NCBI GenBank assembly: GCA_018398765.1
Contig: JAHBMJ010000499.1
Span: 63,129-127,128, forward strand
Length of the DNA: 64,000 nt
Direction of reading: 5' to 3'
Source: Chromera velia
Taxonomy: Eukaryota > Sar > Chromeraceae
Shown here one piece after another: positions 1 to 10,818 of this stretch (position 1 is its first letter; every line of letters begins with the position of its first letter). Position numbers and translations under genes: made by a program. The notes beneath the pieces are model-generated. The model worked only from the letters and a program-made list of their open reading frames with translations. It did no database searches and was not told the DNA's origin.

Positions 1-1158
1 AAGCTCTGGAGGTAAGGGGAGGGGGCAGATGGACGGACCCAGTTGGTCAAAGTTTGAAGGGATTCATTCATTCATTCATTACAGAATGGGCGGCATGATG
101 GACTTTGAATTTGAACTGAAGTACTCGAATGGGCTCCGCCCTGTTCTTTCGTGTCTTTTTTTTTTTCCCCTTTCTCGTGGAAAAGGTGCGCTCCTTTTTC
201 TCTGTGCGTCCTCCTTATCAACGTTTCTTGTTTTGTCTTCTTCTTCTTCTTCTTCTAGCATAATTCTTATTTTTCTCTGGTAGATTCGGCGCGAACTCTC
301 TTTGTCCTCTGATCAATCTGCTGATTTTCTCTTTTTTCTCTGCGTTCCTTTCTTGTGTGCATACAGGACGCCGACAAGGTTCTCCAAGAGGTTGAAAAGG
401 TGGAGGCAAGATACAGAGAAATTGTGAATGAGCACAGAGGGTCAGTCGCTGAAACTATGAGTGGGGGGAAGGCTGAGAGGAGATTGGTAGACAGATAATG
501 TAAATGAGGGGAAACCCGCTCACTTCATTAGACTGCCGGGAATAATGCGGCTCCCCAGCAAGGGTTGCAGACTTATTGTCTCTCTGAAACGCTCGTTCTT
601 TTCTTTCCTCTTTCAAAGGTGTCTGTGTGGAGTCTGTCTGTTTCTGACTGTGTCATGACGTGTCTGTTGTGTCTGTTTTCGTGCAGGTTGAGAAGGGCGC
701 TGGGATTGGGACAGGGACAGGACGCCTTGAACGCGGCAGAGAACATGAGGGCAGGCAACGTGAGTTGAGTGGATGGATGGAGGGAGGGAGGGAGCTGGTG
801 GTACCGATAGGAGGAGGCGGACATGATAAAAGCTTTTCGGAGAGACGGGGTGGGGGGGGGGAGAATCTTTCTGATTGTTCTTCGGGTGTACTTGAGATCT
901 GTCTGTGCTGAAGAGGCATCGGGCAGACCTCAACAAAGCTGCGTGCATCATGCATCTCATCCGTTTCCTTCCCTCTATTATGCTTGGTCCATCTTCCTGC
1001 CCTAGCTCCCTTCCTCTACATGCATGCAGGAACTGTGGGACACGGCCAGAGTGGTTCTGGGGGAGGTCAGGGACTTCCTCGCCAGTCGGGACCTCAGGGC
1101 GTCTGGAGTTCCTGTGCCCCAGCAGTTGGTGAAGGACATCCAGAGCCTCACAGATTGA
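1..1158 (+). CDS. C-terminal part of an unknown helical/coiled-coil protein (5' end outside the window)
   Basis: I do not recognise this gene. Four exon pieces join with consistent phase: ..1-11, 367-440, 687-759 and 1030-1158, with donors GTAAGG, GTCAGT and GTGAGT. The last intron ends in TGCATGCAG. The visible 95 or so residues are rich in charged and leucine residues (for example DADKVLQEVEKVEARYREIV), which suggests a coiled coil or helical bundle. The protein ends LVKDIQSLTD before a TGA at 1156-1158. It has no visible signal peptide or membrane segment. The next gene converges on it, with an AT-rich island between. Only the tail is present, so no function is proposed. Confidence is moderate for the exons and low for the fold. 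Confidence 0.6.
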
Positions 1159-1624
1159 CTTGCCGTCCTTGGAAAACAGAGGTAGAAAGGAAGAGACAGA
1201 GGGAGAGACTCTTGAAGATCGACTATGCAGAAAATTCACTTTGCCTTTTGATCCTTCTGAAAGACGGGTGGATAAATCGAGAGAGATGTGGAGACGAGCA
1301 TAGCGTGTTTGTTTGTACAGAGCGAGATGGGAGACGCGTGGGGTTTGTTTAGATTGAGGTGAAAAAGGGAAGGGATGAGAAGAACGGGAAATCTGGGAAG
1401 TACGGGAAGAGGATTTGGGGCAACACGTTGTGCAGTGTTCGGGTCACAGGGGGGCGAGAGTACAGAATGATAGAGTGCAAGCACACTCCTGTGCAAGAAG
1501 ATGGTACAGAATCCGTATTATTATTCAAACGTGTGTATTCACTGTTGTCGGCTGAGTACTCATTCGATCTGCGAAACTTGCAACTTTGCCTCGGTGATGC
1601 AAAACTACTTGCATCCTGTCTGTG

Positions 1625-1630
1625 AATAAA
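1625..1630 (+). terminator. Possible polyadenylation signal AATAAA of the first gene
   Basis: An AATAAA hexamer lies about 470 bases after the stop codon of the first gene, just before base composition switches to AT-rich. Position and sequence fit a eukaryotic poly(A) signal. No transcript evidence is available. Confidence 0.3.
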
Positions 1631-1649
1631 TTCTGAAAAGCCTTTTGAG

Positions 1650-2560
1650 CCGCGCCTTAATCAGAGTCGTTAAATATCATATGCCTACCTAGATGCCTAC
1701 TTAGTCAATTATTCATTCATTCATACATTCATTCTGAATTTTGTTATTAAATTGAACTTAATTCAAGTATGTCCTCACTGGCAATTATAAGATGGGATAA
1801 GCAAGATATATATTGTATTTTTAAAATCGTATGTAGGAGGTTTTCTGAGTCATATTTCATCATTTTAACGTACTAGGCTACTAGCATTTTTATAATATGA
1901 CAACTATAATTCTAAGAATTTATTCAGATCATCATGGTTTATACTTATCCTAGTACTCAGTATCTAGATACTTACTAGTAAGTTCTTATTTATAGTAGCT
2001 AGGTTTTCTTCTTAAAAATAGAAAGTGCATATATTGAACTTATTGAAACATAACACATTAAAATTTAAACAAAATAAAAGAAAGTCCCGTAGAAATTTTA
2101 GGGCATAAACATAAATGGCATGATGTTATTAGATGCCATAGAAATTTATATTAAAACTTAAACTAGAATTTTGACTTAGTTTACAAAAATGTAACAATAT
2201 ATTTACTTTAACTCAAATATAAACGTTACGATTCTCGGTCTATTCAAGTTTCCTTAGATCTTCTAACTTTTCCTTTTCCATACTATTGAATCCTATAATG
2301 ACTCTGTTGGGGCACATGATCTGTACATTTGTGGAAAGCCCTCGGGAGAAAGGCAGGCGCAGGCACTGGCAGTGTATATGAATTAATTCATTTTCTTTGT
2401 AGTGGATCGAGGGGAAATAAAGAGCGGCTTCCTTTGATTGCAATGGGTCAATAGCAAAAGACGTGCGTCACATGAAACGATTTAGAAAACGCTGTGCCAC
2501 TTATAGGTCCCATTAGGGCGGGAGCCTGAGTATTCACAATCTCAACATAGTCGGACACGT
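1650..2560. other. AT-rich island at a convergent junction
   Basis: Composition changes abruptly from mixed to strongly AT-rich, with many TAG/CTA, TTAAA and ATTTA words, and returns to mixed near 2560. No convincing exon, tRNA or transposon ORF is visible. It lies between the 3' ends of the first (+) and second (-) genes. Three other islands of similar size sit in the same position relative to the other convergent pairs. The function is unknown; candidates are a transcription-end zone, a replication or chromatin boundary, or decayed repeats. Confidence 0.8.
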
Positions 2561-2868
2561 TCTGAAAATCCAAGCAAAGGAAAGCCGCAACTGTGTCACG
2601 CCATTCCCCCTGGATGACAGCGTGACCGCACTACCCCAAACGTGTTGAACGCTCCAACGAAATCACTGAAATTTTCACATTTTTCATTTCTGCCTCACAT
2701 CTTTGTTTTGCCCTCCCCCATCCAACCCACCCTTCCACAAACGAAACAAAGTCTCCTTTCCCCTTCCCAGAACCCACCCACTCCACCCCCGACTGCCCCC
2801 TCTTTTTCACCACTCCCGTCACCTGCATGAGATCGAATAAAAAAAGAAAAGAGAAGAGAAGAGAAAGA

Positions 2869-4926
2869 CTATCCAGCAAGAGTCCGACCGAGTTGCCTGA
2901 GCCCCTCAGAGACTCTCCGAATTCCTGAAAGGTCTGCAGACATGAAACGGTCAGCAAGCCAAGGGCATTCCGGCTTGCTCACAGGGAAACGGACTCCCCT
3001 CACACACCCAGTTGCCCTCTCTTCCGCAGCCTCCCTTGGAAGATTGACTATCGGGGGGACGTGCCTAATTGTTGGAGGATGGAGGGACATGGAATCTTCC
3101 TTTCTTGTAGGATGGGCAGCGGAAGATGAAGAGACGTCGCCCGTTTGGACGAACACCCCCGGCCACTGTTGAGACGGGCGGAGAGACTGCACCGCCAGTG
3201 CTCCTGTCATGAACAGTTTCTCTTCTGCTTTTCTCCTCTCTTCTCTCTCTGCTGCCAGGATTCTGTCCTTGTCAGAAGAAGCCCACAAACAATCCGGGTC
3301 TTTCTGCATTGCCTCACAAGCAGCTGGAGAGTCAGTAAAGGCCGCTCCCCTGAACACAGTACGGGGACACAATACATGCGGAACCTGTGGTGACAGCTTC
3401 CAAGTCCCTCCAGGTTTCCCCCCAGCCTCTCCAGCGTCCTGCTTAAAGAAAGCAGGAGAAGGCGACTCTCTCCCACCAGACGCGGACGTGCCTGAGGAGG
3501 AAAACACAGGAGTGACAGATGAAGGAAGAGGGGTGGAGACGGTAACCGTCCGCGCACCCTCAGTTGACAACTCTACTCCCGACTGTTTTTCCACTTTAAA
3601 TCTGTACTTGGGGGCAGCCAAGGGAGAGGAGTTTGAAGGCACCGTCAGCACTCTGGGGACCTTCCGATGCCCTCTCGCAGAGGACTCACGGGAAAACCCC
3701 CGCGTTCCCCCCCTATCTCTCTCAGCAGAAGACGCTAGTGGGGCGGCTGGGCCGTGGGGGGGAACGAAGGCAGTCGGCCCAGGGAGTGAGAGTGCTCTGT
3801 CACCCGGGATTTGGGTGCTCAGTCTGCGCGCCTCTTTGGTCAACCTGCCAGCGAGAGACGGAGAGACAATCTCAGGCTGTGCCGGAGACGGGAGATCTTC
3901 TGGGACTGCGTGTGGATACTTTTGGAAGAAGTGGTGTGTCTGGGGGTCTGTGAAACCCTCGCTTAGTTGTGTTGCGACTAGGGAGGGAAGACTAGCAGAG
4001 GGGACTGGAACGAGTCTGTCCTGTGGGCCGACTGTCCGTTGGAGTTCCCGAGTCCATCGGGGCACATGTGTGCTGTAGTGGTGTTTCTCCAGGGAGCTCA
4101 ACCTCTTCTGTGCGTGTAACTTAATCCTGATCGAACAGAGGGGGGGGGGNNNNNNNNNNNNNNNNNNNNNNNNNNNNNNNNNNNNNNNNNNGGGGGGGGG
4201 GGGGGGAGTGAGCAAGATCTTGCGTTTGTTTCATAAGAGAAGGGATGGTTAGGGAGGGAAAAATCCCGGTGCCATATGAAAAAGCGGGTTTTCAAGCTGC
4301 TGTTGTCTTGCTTGCTAGACTCTCTGCTTTCCAAAGAGCCCAACAGAACGGGGAAAATCAAAAGCAAGATCGGACAAATCGAGGTACAGGAAAAAAAGAA
4401 AGGTGAGTGTGGCTGTGGGAATGGAGAAATATGAAGAAATCCACGAAGGAAATAAAAGGAGGAAAAAATAAAAGAAATACACAAAGAAGGGCTGCATGTA
4501 TGAACAGATGAATGGATGAACCAAAGACACGGACGACGAGGGAAGAGAACTTCAAAGAGGGTTGGACAGGCGATCGGATGGATGCTCGTGCTGAAAAAAA
4601 AAAATCGTCACACAGATTCATGCGCGTACCTCTTTGATAGATACAACAACATGCATACTTTGCAGTTATGCATGAAAACCGCAGACCACATAAAATGCGA
4701 AACAGAGCAAGGGAAGACACGGCGAATTACAAGACGAAGAAGGTGAGGAAAATAAAGAAGCGTAGAGTTTTGCTGATCAGTGCCCTTAAAGCACCCCGTA
4801 GACAGCACAAAAACATGTCGTTGAGTTTTTCAAACAAACCTTTTACACACGCACACACAGACAGGACCGGCGAGACACTAAAGAGAACAGACAGACAGAC
4901 AGACAGACAGACACACAGACACACAG

Positions 4927-4960
<34 letters not shown>

Positions 4961-4991
4961 ACACACACACACAGACACACACACACACACA

Positions 4992-5032
<41 letters not shown>

Positions 5033-7002
5033 AAGACACCAAAACAGCTCTCCCGACGAAAATCAAAACTCGCCGGCGAAAGCTGTGATCCCATGTACAC
5101 AACTCAGATGAACGCAACAGAAGAAGAGAATTCTACCGACTGACACTGAGAGAATGTTCTCCATCTCGGGGCACTCATCCGCCAAAGCCAGGATCTGGTC
5201 TTGCATCTGGCTGACTTCGTTGTCTGATTTCATTTCTAGACGGCGGATGGCTTCCTGCAAAGAGAGATGCACATGCACACACGCTTGTGTGGAGCGCACA
5301 TATATACATATTGATAGACGTAGACACCGGAACTAAGTATTCGAAAATTAAAGAAAAGAGTTGCATTGACATTCCCCGCATTTCCGTTTGCAACTTCTGC
5401 ATTCGTCTTCAGCAGACAAGACAGACGTCTTTCCAAACATATGTGAAGATTTGCGTCCTATCTGCTTGCTTTGTGCGTGCATGCTCCAGGTTTGCGTGCG
5501 TGCATAAAACCGAAACAGCTAGTCTCCCCCCGTTCCTCCCTCGACACATATGGAGCTGTCCATGCATCCAGCACCTCACGTACCTGCATTCGCAGAGCCT
5601 GGTCTCTCACTCGCTGGTCGTGCCCTCCGACTACCCCAGGGGGCCACGCTTTTTCTTTTACCGTTCTGCCATCGGGACTGCAGAGAAACAGTGAAGTGTT
5701 CGTCTTGGTGTAGAAGTGAAGAGCTAAGCAGGGAAGGAGAGGAGATAGGTAGGTGGAGAAGAAAGAGCTCTATTCAAAGCTGCCTCTGCTCTGCCCGTCG
5801 GCTTGTTCAAGTCTTGGCTTTCAAAATCTGGACAAAAAAAGCGGCAGGGGACGTGCATCCTGAGATGTGAAAGAGAAGAACGGCAAAGAAAGAAGAAAAG
5901 TGTTCCATTGGCGAGTCAGAGGTAGACCAGGTCACTGAGTCGCGCAGAAAGGCTCTGGCTTGGGGCCTCCAAATCTGAAGGAGAGACTCTCGTTCTCCGT
6001 TCCCTTGATTTTGCTTTTTCAGAGCTGCACACTACAGGGAGGCATCAGGCGCGCCCCCCATTTACCTATCATGAGGGCGTTCATTCACACTCTTATCATG
6101 ATAGATGAGTTTTCCTAATTTATCCCCTCTGACCGGAGCTGGGCTAGTTTGATTGTCCGTTCTTTCTCTGCTGCCCTTTCCCTTTCCAGCCGGTTGCATG
6201 GGTGGTGCTTGGGGGGGCGCGTTCCCTGCCAGCCTTCATCCGTTGTTTCCGCGGCTTCATTCGAGTGGCCCGTAAAAGAGAAATCCTCTTCGTTGCCTCC
6301 CTCTGTCTGATTCTTCTGTCTGGCCTCAACATGCGCCGGACAGCCGAGACAGGAGAAAACCTCCATTCCATCGCCCCAGGAAGGAATAAAGAGAGACACC
6401 TGTCTCTCAGAGGGGCTGGGCGACTCTCTTCCTTTGCCTCCCGCTGGAGAGACTGGCGAAGCCGTTGTCTGGAGCTTGACGGCATTCAGGGAGCGACTGC
6501 AGGTATAGAGTGCATAGCTTTAGAAAGTTGGAAGTATTTGGGGATTGATGAATGCTTACTGTCACACACTTCGTCCCGTGGATGGATATGCAAAGCCAAA
6601 CAACGGAGAGAGGGCAACTGAGTGACTGACCTTCGTCTCGTGGGACTTGGCAGTGTTGTTGAGAAGGAATCTGTTTTGATGCCCTCCCGCAGCTTTTGGG
6701 TCTCCGAAGAGTTCCCACTCTGTATACATCCTGGGTCAGTACGCTTGAGATAGTCAAGATGCATCCGTGGCTTTCTTTTTTCGGGGTGCGCCTCCTCCAC
6801 GCTGACGTTGAACACCTGTGGAGGAGAATATGTGCCCCCGCCCTCCCAGGAGAGGTGCATCGAGTGGACCATCTCACTCGGAGGGACAGCATTAGTCCTC
6901 CCTGGGCTGCACTTGCTTCTCGACTCCCTTAACCTCATACCTGTTTGCAGAAGTGAGCTGTGGAGTCTAACAGCTGAACACCGTTCCTTCCAACGCGCAA
7001 GA
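2869..7002 (-). CDS. Unknown multi-exon protein with a coiled-coil segment (start uncertain)
   Basis: I do not recognise this gene. Reading leftwards, exons 7002-6941 (tentative), 6815-6631, 6496-6400, 6315-6134, 5677-5584, 5254-5145 and 4126-2869 join with consistent phases. Donors are GTATGA, GTCAGT, GTGTCT, GTCAGA, GTACGT and GTCAGT. They give at least about 660 residues. The central exons are strongly charged and helical (NRLERERAAEKERTIKLAQL, then a heptad-like stretch around RVRDQALRMQEAIRRLEMKS). The long last exon encodes a low-complexity Ser/Pro-rich region and a basic end, with stop at 2869-2871. The intron at 4127-5144 holds an assembly gap and a long CA repeat. The true start is not located and may lie in 7003-7600, head to head with the oligopeptidase gene. 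It could be a cytoskeletal or centrosomal scaffold, but that is only a guess. Confidence 0.55.
4150..4191. other. Assembly gap (42 N) inside a G homopolymer
   Basis: A run of N is flanked by G runs on both sides (4141-4149 and 4192-4206). It falls in an intron of the minus-strand gene and probably hides a longer poly-G/poly-C tract. Smaller ambiguous calls in homopolymers occur at 8807 (poly-C) and 14284-14286 (poly-G), both in introns of the oligopeptidase gene. Confidence 0.95.
4886..5032. repeat. Complex CA/CAGA microsatellite
   Basis: CAGA units followed by alternating blocks of CA repeats and CAGACA interruptions. The tract lies in an intron of the minus-strand gene, about 110 bases downstream of the 5145-5254 exon in the sense of transcription. 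Open frames through it on both strands are artefacts of the repeat. Confidence 0.95.
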
Positions 7003-7261
7003 CTTAGTCATGAAGAGGTGATTCGAGATAGAAATAAACAAGAGCGAATGTCCGGAAGATCTGGTGATTGATTTCAAGGCTACTCAAGGCATTCTTCGCA
7101 AGAAAGAAAGACTGTGCCCAGCAGAAATATCGTCTGCCGAGGAACACCAATCGAGGCAACCGTGTGAGTCATGATGTGGGGAAAGATACGTATATACGGC
7201 GAAAAGTGACTGACCGTGATTCATGCGCATGCAACATTTTTGAGTTGGGGAACCATACGGG

Positions 7262-7316
7262 CAAACTGGGCCGCGGGGCCCGCGGGCAATGATCACCTCC
7301 GAAAAGGACCCGGGCC
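7262..7316. promoter_or_regulatory. GC-palindrome cluster in a divergent promoter region
   Basis: A run of nested GC palindromes (GGGCCGCGGGGCCCGCGGG, later CCCGGGCCGG) stands out from its surroundings. It sits between the starts of the minus-strand orphan gene and oligopeptidase B (ATG at 7608). A second GGCC-rich cluster lies in the next divergent gap at about 25.0 kb. A regulatory role is inferred from position only. The rest of 7003-7607 holds no exon I can support. Confidence 0.4.
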
Positions 7317-7607
7317 GGCATATGCATGAAGGATTTTACGCTCGCCACGCGCGAAAGATCACAGTCATTGCGGCATCAACATAAGGCAACAGATGTTAAC
7401 TTGAGGTCTGTTGTTGACCCTGACTACGCAGAGCGGGCAACTGGCTCTGCTCCACCCGTCTATCCCGGTGGCTGCATGTGCGTGTTTCTGTCCAGTTTCA
7501 CGACTCTTTTTTGGTCACTTTGCTTTCTTTCATTTTTCTGTGACTCTTTTTTCGGGTTGGGCTTCATTGTGTCATTCAGTCTGATTCTGAAGGAAACGCA
7601 GTCAAAG

Positions 7608-10575
7608 ATGGATCGAAAGACTACGACGCTCGGCCTCTTGTCGGCCTCTGTGGGGGCAGTGGCCGCTGCAGGCACTTTGATGGCTGCGCGTGCAAGAGCA
7701 GAAGCAGCTTTCGCCGCGTTGCAGGGACCCAAGGCGGAGAAAATCATCCGGAGAGTCTACTTCGGGAACGTCGAAGGAGAGGATAGGTCAGCCTGACTGT
7801 TTGTGTGACTATATCTTGTCCTGTTGAAGATCAGCAGAAACCGAGGCAGGCGTGGTCTCTTGATGCACTAGGACTTGTGGGTTTGAATTGTACTGGCTGG
7901 TAGCCTTTAAGTGAACGAATGTCGGAAGAAGAAAGAAAACAGGAGAGCGGGACTGACACGGCGAGGCAGGAGACGGCTAAGTGAGTGATGCCTCGGATGA
8001 GTGCGTGAAGACGAGGGAAGGGGTCCGTGTGGGGACGCCGAACGAGACACGCAGTCTTGGCATCTGAGTCTATGCAACCGTAAGACAGGAAGGAGTCTGG
8101 TCTGCTGGGGAAAGAGGCATCCAAGAAGTTTCAAAAGATTTCCCGTTTGTATGCGATGTTGAAAGGCGTGCGTCTGCCTGTGCGTTCTCCAGCTGGCAAG
8201 TCGTGCGTGAGCGTGCATCTGTAGCTGATTGACTGGCTAGTTGAATAACTGACAGACTGGCAAAGCGACTCCACTGGTGAATGGAAGGATGGCTGAATGA
8301 ATGAATTGATGAATAACTTAATTCGTGAGAAAGGGCCTCACTGACTGACTGACTGACTGACTTTTATGTGCAAGAACTGCAGAGGCCCCAACCCGATGGA
8401 CCCCCCAGTCGTCCGGACTGACCCCTTCTTTTGGATGAGAGACGACACCAGAAAGGATCCAAAGGTGGGGCAGCAAAGGAAAAGAAAGTCTGAACAGGGA
8501 AGGAAAGGGGAGGGTGGAAGGGGAACATAGAGAGAGTAACTTCAATTGAAAGGGGATTTCTGCCTCAAGTTGTCTCATGAGGTTCTCTTTCCCGTCGTGC
8601 AATCCCACTTTTCTTTCACTTGAATTCTCCCCTGCCTGAAGAGTTTCTGCTGTCATCTTTCGCAGAAGGGGGGAAGAAAATGTGCGGATGCACGCCCCCT
8701 TTCCGGTCTTCTCTTCCTTCCGGGGGCCTTTACGGACTCTCAGCGTGGCTACAGACCCCCTAAAAAGGAGTTCTCTCTCCTTCTTCTCTCCCCTCCCCCC
8801 CCCCCCNCCCCCCCCCCCTCTCTCTGTGTGTCTGTGTGTCTGCGTGTGCGTGTCTGAGTGTGTGTGCCCTCAGATCATCGCCCACATCGAGAAAGAGAAC
8901 AGACACACAGAGGCCCAGATGGCTCCCCTCAAGGGAGTTGAAGAGCAAATCTATCAGGAGTTTCTCTCTCACATGCTGGAGACAGAAAGCAAGGTCGGCC
9001 AATCATCCTCTCTCTCTCTCTCTCTGTCAACTGACAGGCAGTCAGGCAAAGAGCAAAGAGACGATGGAAGAGAATGGAAGCGAAGGCAAGCAATTGCCTC
9101 GCGGCGACCCGAGAGAGAAAACAAGAAGAAGGAACCCTCTGGTTTTCACTCTCGCTGTCCTTCCCCCTTTTCTTATTGCTCTGAAGCTCTCCTGCCCCAT
9201 ACCATGTATCAACCACATCGATTATGAGCAGCTCCCATACCCCCGAGGCCTCGGGTACTACTACTACACCCGCACGGAGCAAGGCAAGAGCTACCCATTC
9301 CACTGCCGGAAGGAAAGGCCGGGGGTCGAGACGGCGCCCATTGAGGGAGAGGAGATGATCCTGGACGTGAATCGGCTCTCCGTCGGAAAGAACTACACGG
9401 ATGTGGGAGGTTTGTGACTGACACTTCTCTTTCTTTTTCTTGCTTCTTTGTGTCTCTGCTGTGGGCTTTCCTCGTGTCAGTCGCGCGGTCTGTGTGTCTG
9501 GTCTGTTTTGAATTATGAGTCAAGAGAGGAAAAGGAGAAAAGAGGAGAAGAAACATTGTCTTGTCTGTGTATCTTCCCGCCTGCGTACTTTCGCTGATCA
9601 GCTGCTTACCGTTTTTGTGCGCGTGAATGGCCACTTTTCAGTCTCCATCCCTGTTGGGTTCTTTCTTTCTCAATTTTCCCTGATGCTGTATCCGATTGCG
9701 ATGCCGGCTCCATTTCTGTCCGTGATGTGCGCGTCTGACTGCTCCAAAATACACACATACGCACACTTCCACATCCAGAGAGAGATCTGCTCTGTCTCGG
9801 TCGCTCTCTGTGTCCCTAGCTCTGTCTGTTGGAATGAATTCGATCGAGCATTCATGAATGCAGTCGTGGAGCCCTCGCCTGACCACTCTCTTGTGGGGAT
9901 CTCTGCCGACTTTTCGGGTACGTCGGCAGCGAGATGATATTTCGACGACTGCATGGTTTCCTTTTCCTTCCAGTTCAGTTCTTTCTCCCCCCCTTTTTGA
10001 TTTGACGGTCCTTCATTTTTTTGCATGTCTCGGTATCACGCAACCATGTCTGCGTGTCCGAGCGCTGGAGAAAATGTGCGCCCCTGCTGCTCAGATTGTG
10101 TTCCATCGACTTTTCGATGACCTCTTTTGGCTCGGAAGAAGCGCCTTTTGATTCGTCTCTGCTTCCCCCCTCTGCAAGTGAAGTGTGCATCAAGAGAAAC
10201 GTTCTGTTCATCAAAGAGCAATTCTCACACCGTCTGCCTGAGCAGGATACGAGACGTACGAAATTTTCTTCCGAGTGGCGGGCACAGGTCCGTTTCGTTC
10301 GTGTATTCTTGTTTTTCTTTTGCTTGCTGACTCGTTTTTGTCTCTGTAGCCTCTTTTCTGACTGGCCGTTGACTGACGGAGAAAGTGAGTCGGCTGAGGG
10401 TTGTTTGAGATCCTTGCGCACACTGCAAATTGTCTTTTCATTCACCGTGGCAGGCAGGCCATTCCGTTTACTTCTTCGTCTGCGGACTCGTGGCCCGTCG
10501 ATTTTTCACTTTCTGGTGTGGACCGCATCCGCTTTGTAGTGTGTGTGCGAGTGTCTCTAATTGCATTTGTGTGTG

Positions 10576-10623
<48 letters not shown>

Positions 10624-10782
10624 TGTGTGTGCATATGTTAATGTGTGTATGTATGTGTGTGAATGTGTGTTGCGAGAGAGACTTGTTTCCAGAGGAGCCC
10701 CGGGGAGAGACGCTGAAGGACGTGGACAGCACAATCGTTTGGGGGACTGATAACTCAACAGTCTTCTACTTGGTCAGTCAAG

Positions 10783-10818
<36 letters not shown>

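Noticed and set aside
1650-2560. AT islands as organellar DNA insertions or centromeres
   Set aside because: I see no plastid or mitochondrial gene fragments and no satellite array; size and regular position argue against a centromere.
3209-4078. 289-codon plus-strand frame opposite the minus-strand orphan
   Set aside because: The opposite strand gives a longer frame that joins upstream exons with consistent phases; the plus frame has no splice partners.
4843-5117. Open frames rich in Cys/Val or Thr/His on both strands
   Set aside because: They are translations of the CA microsatellite.
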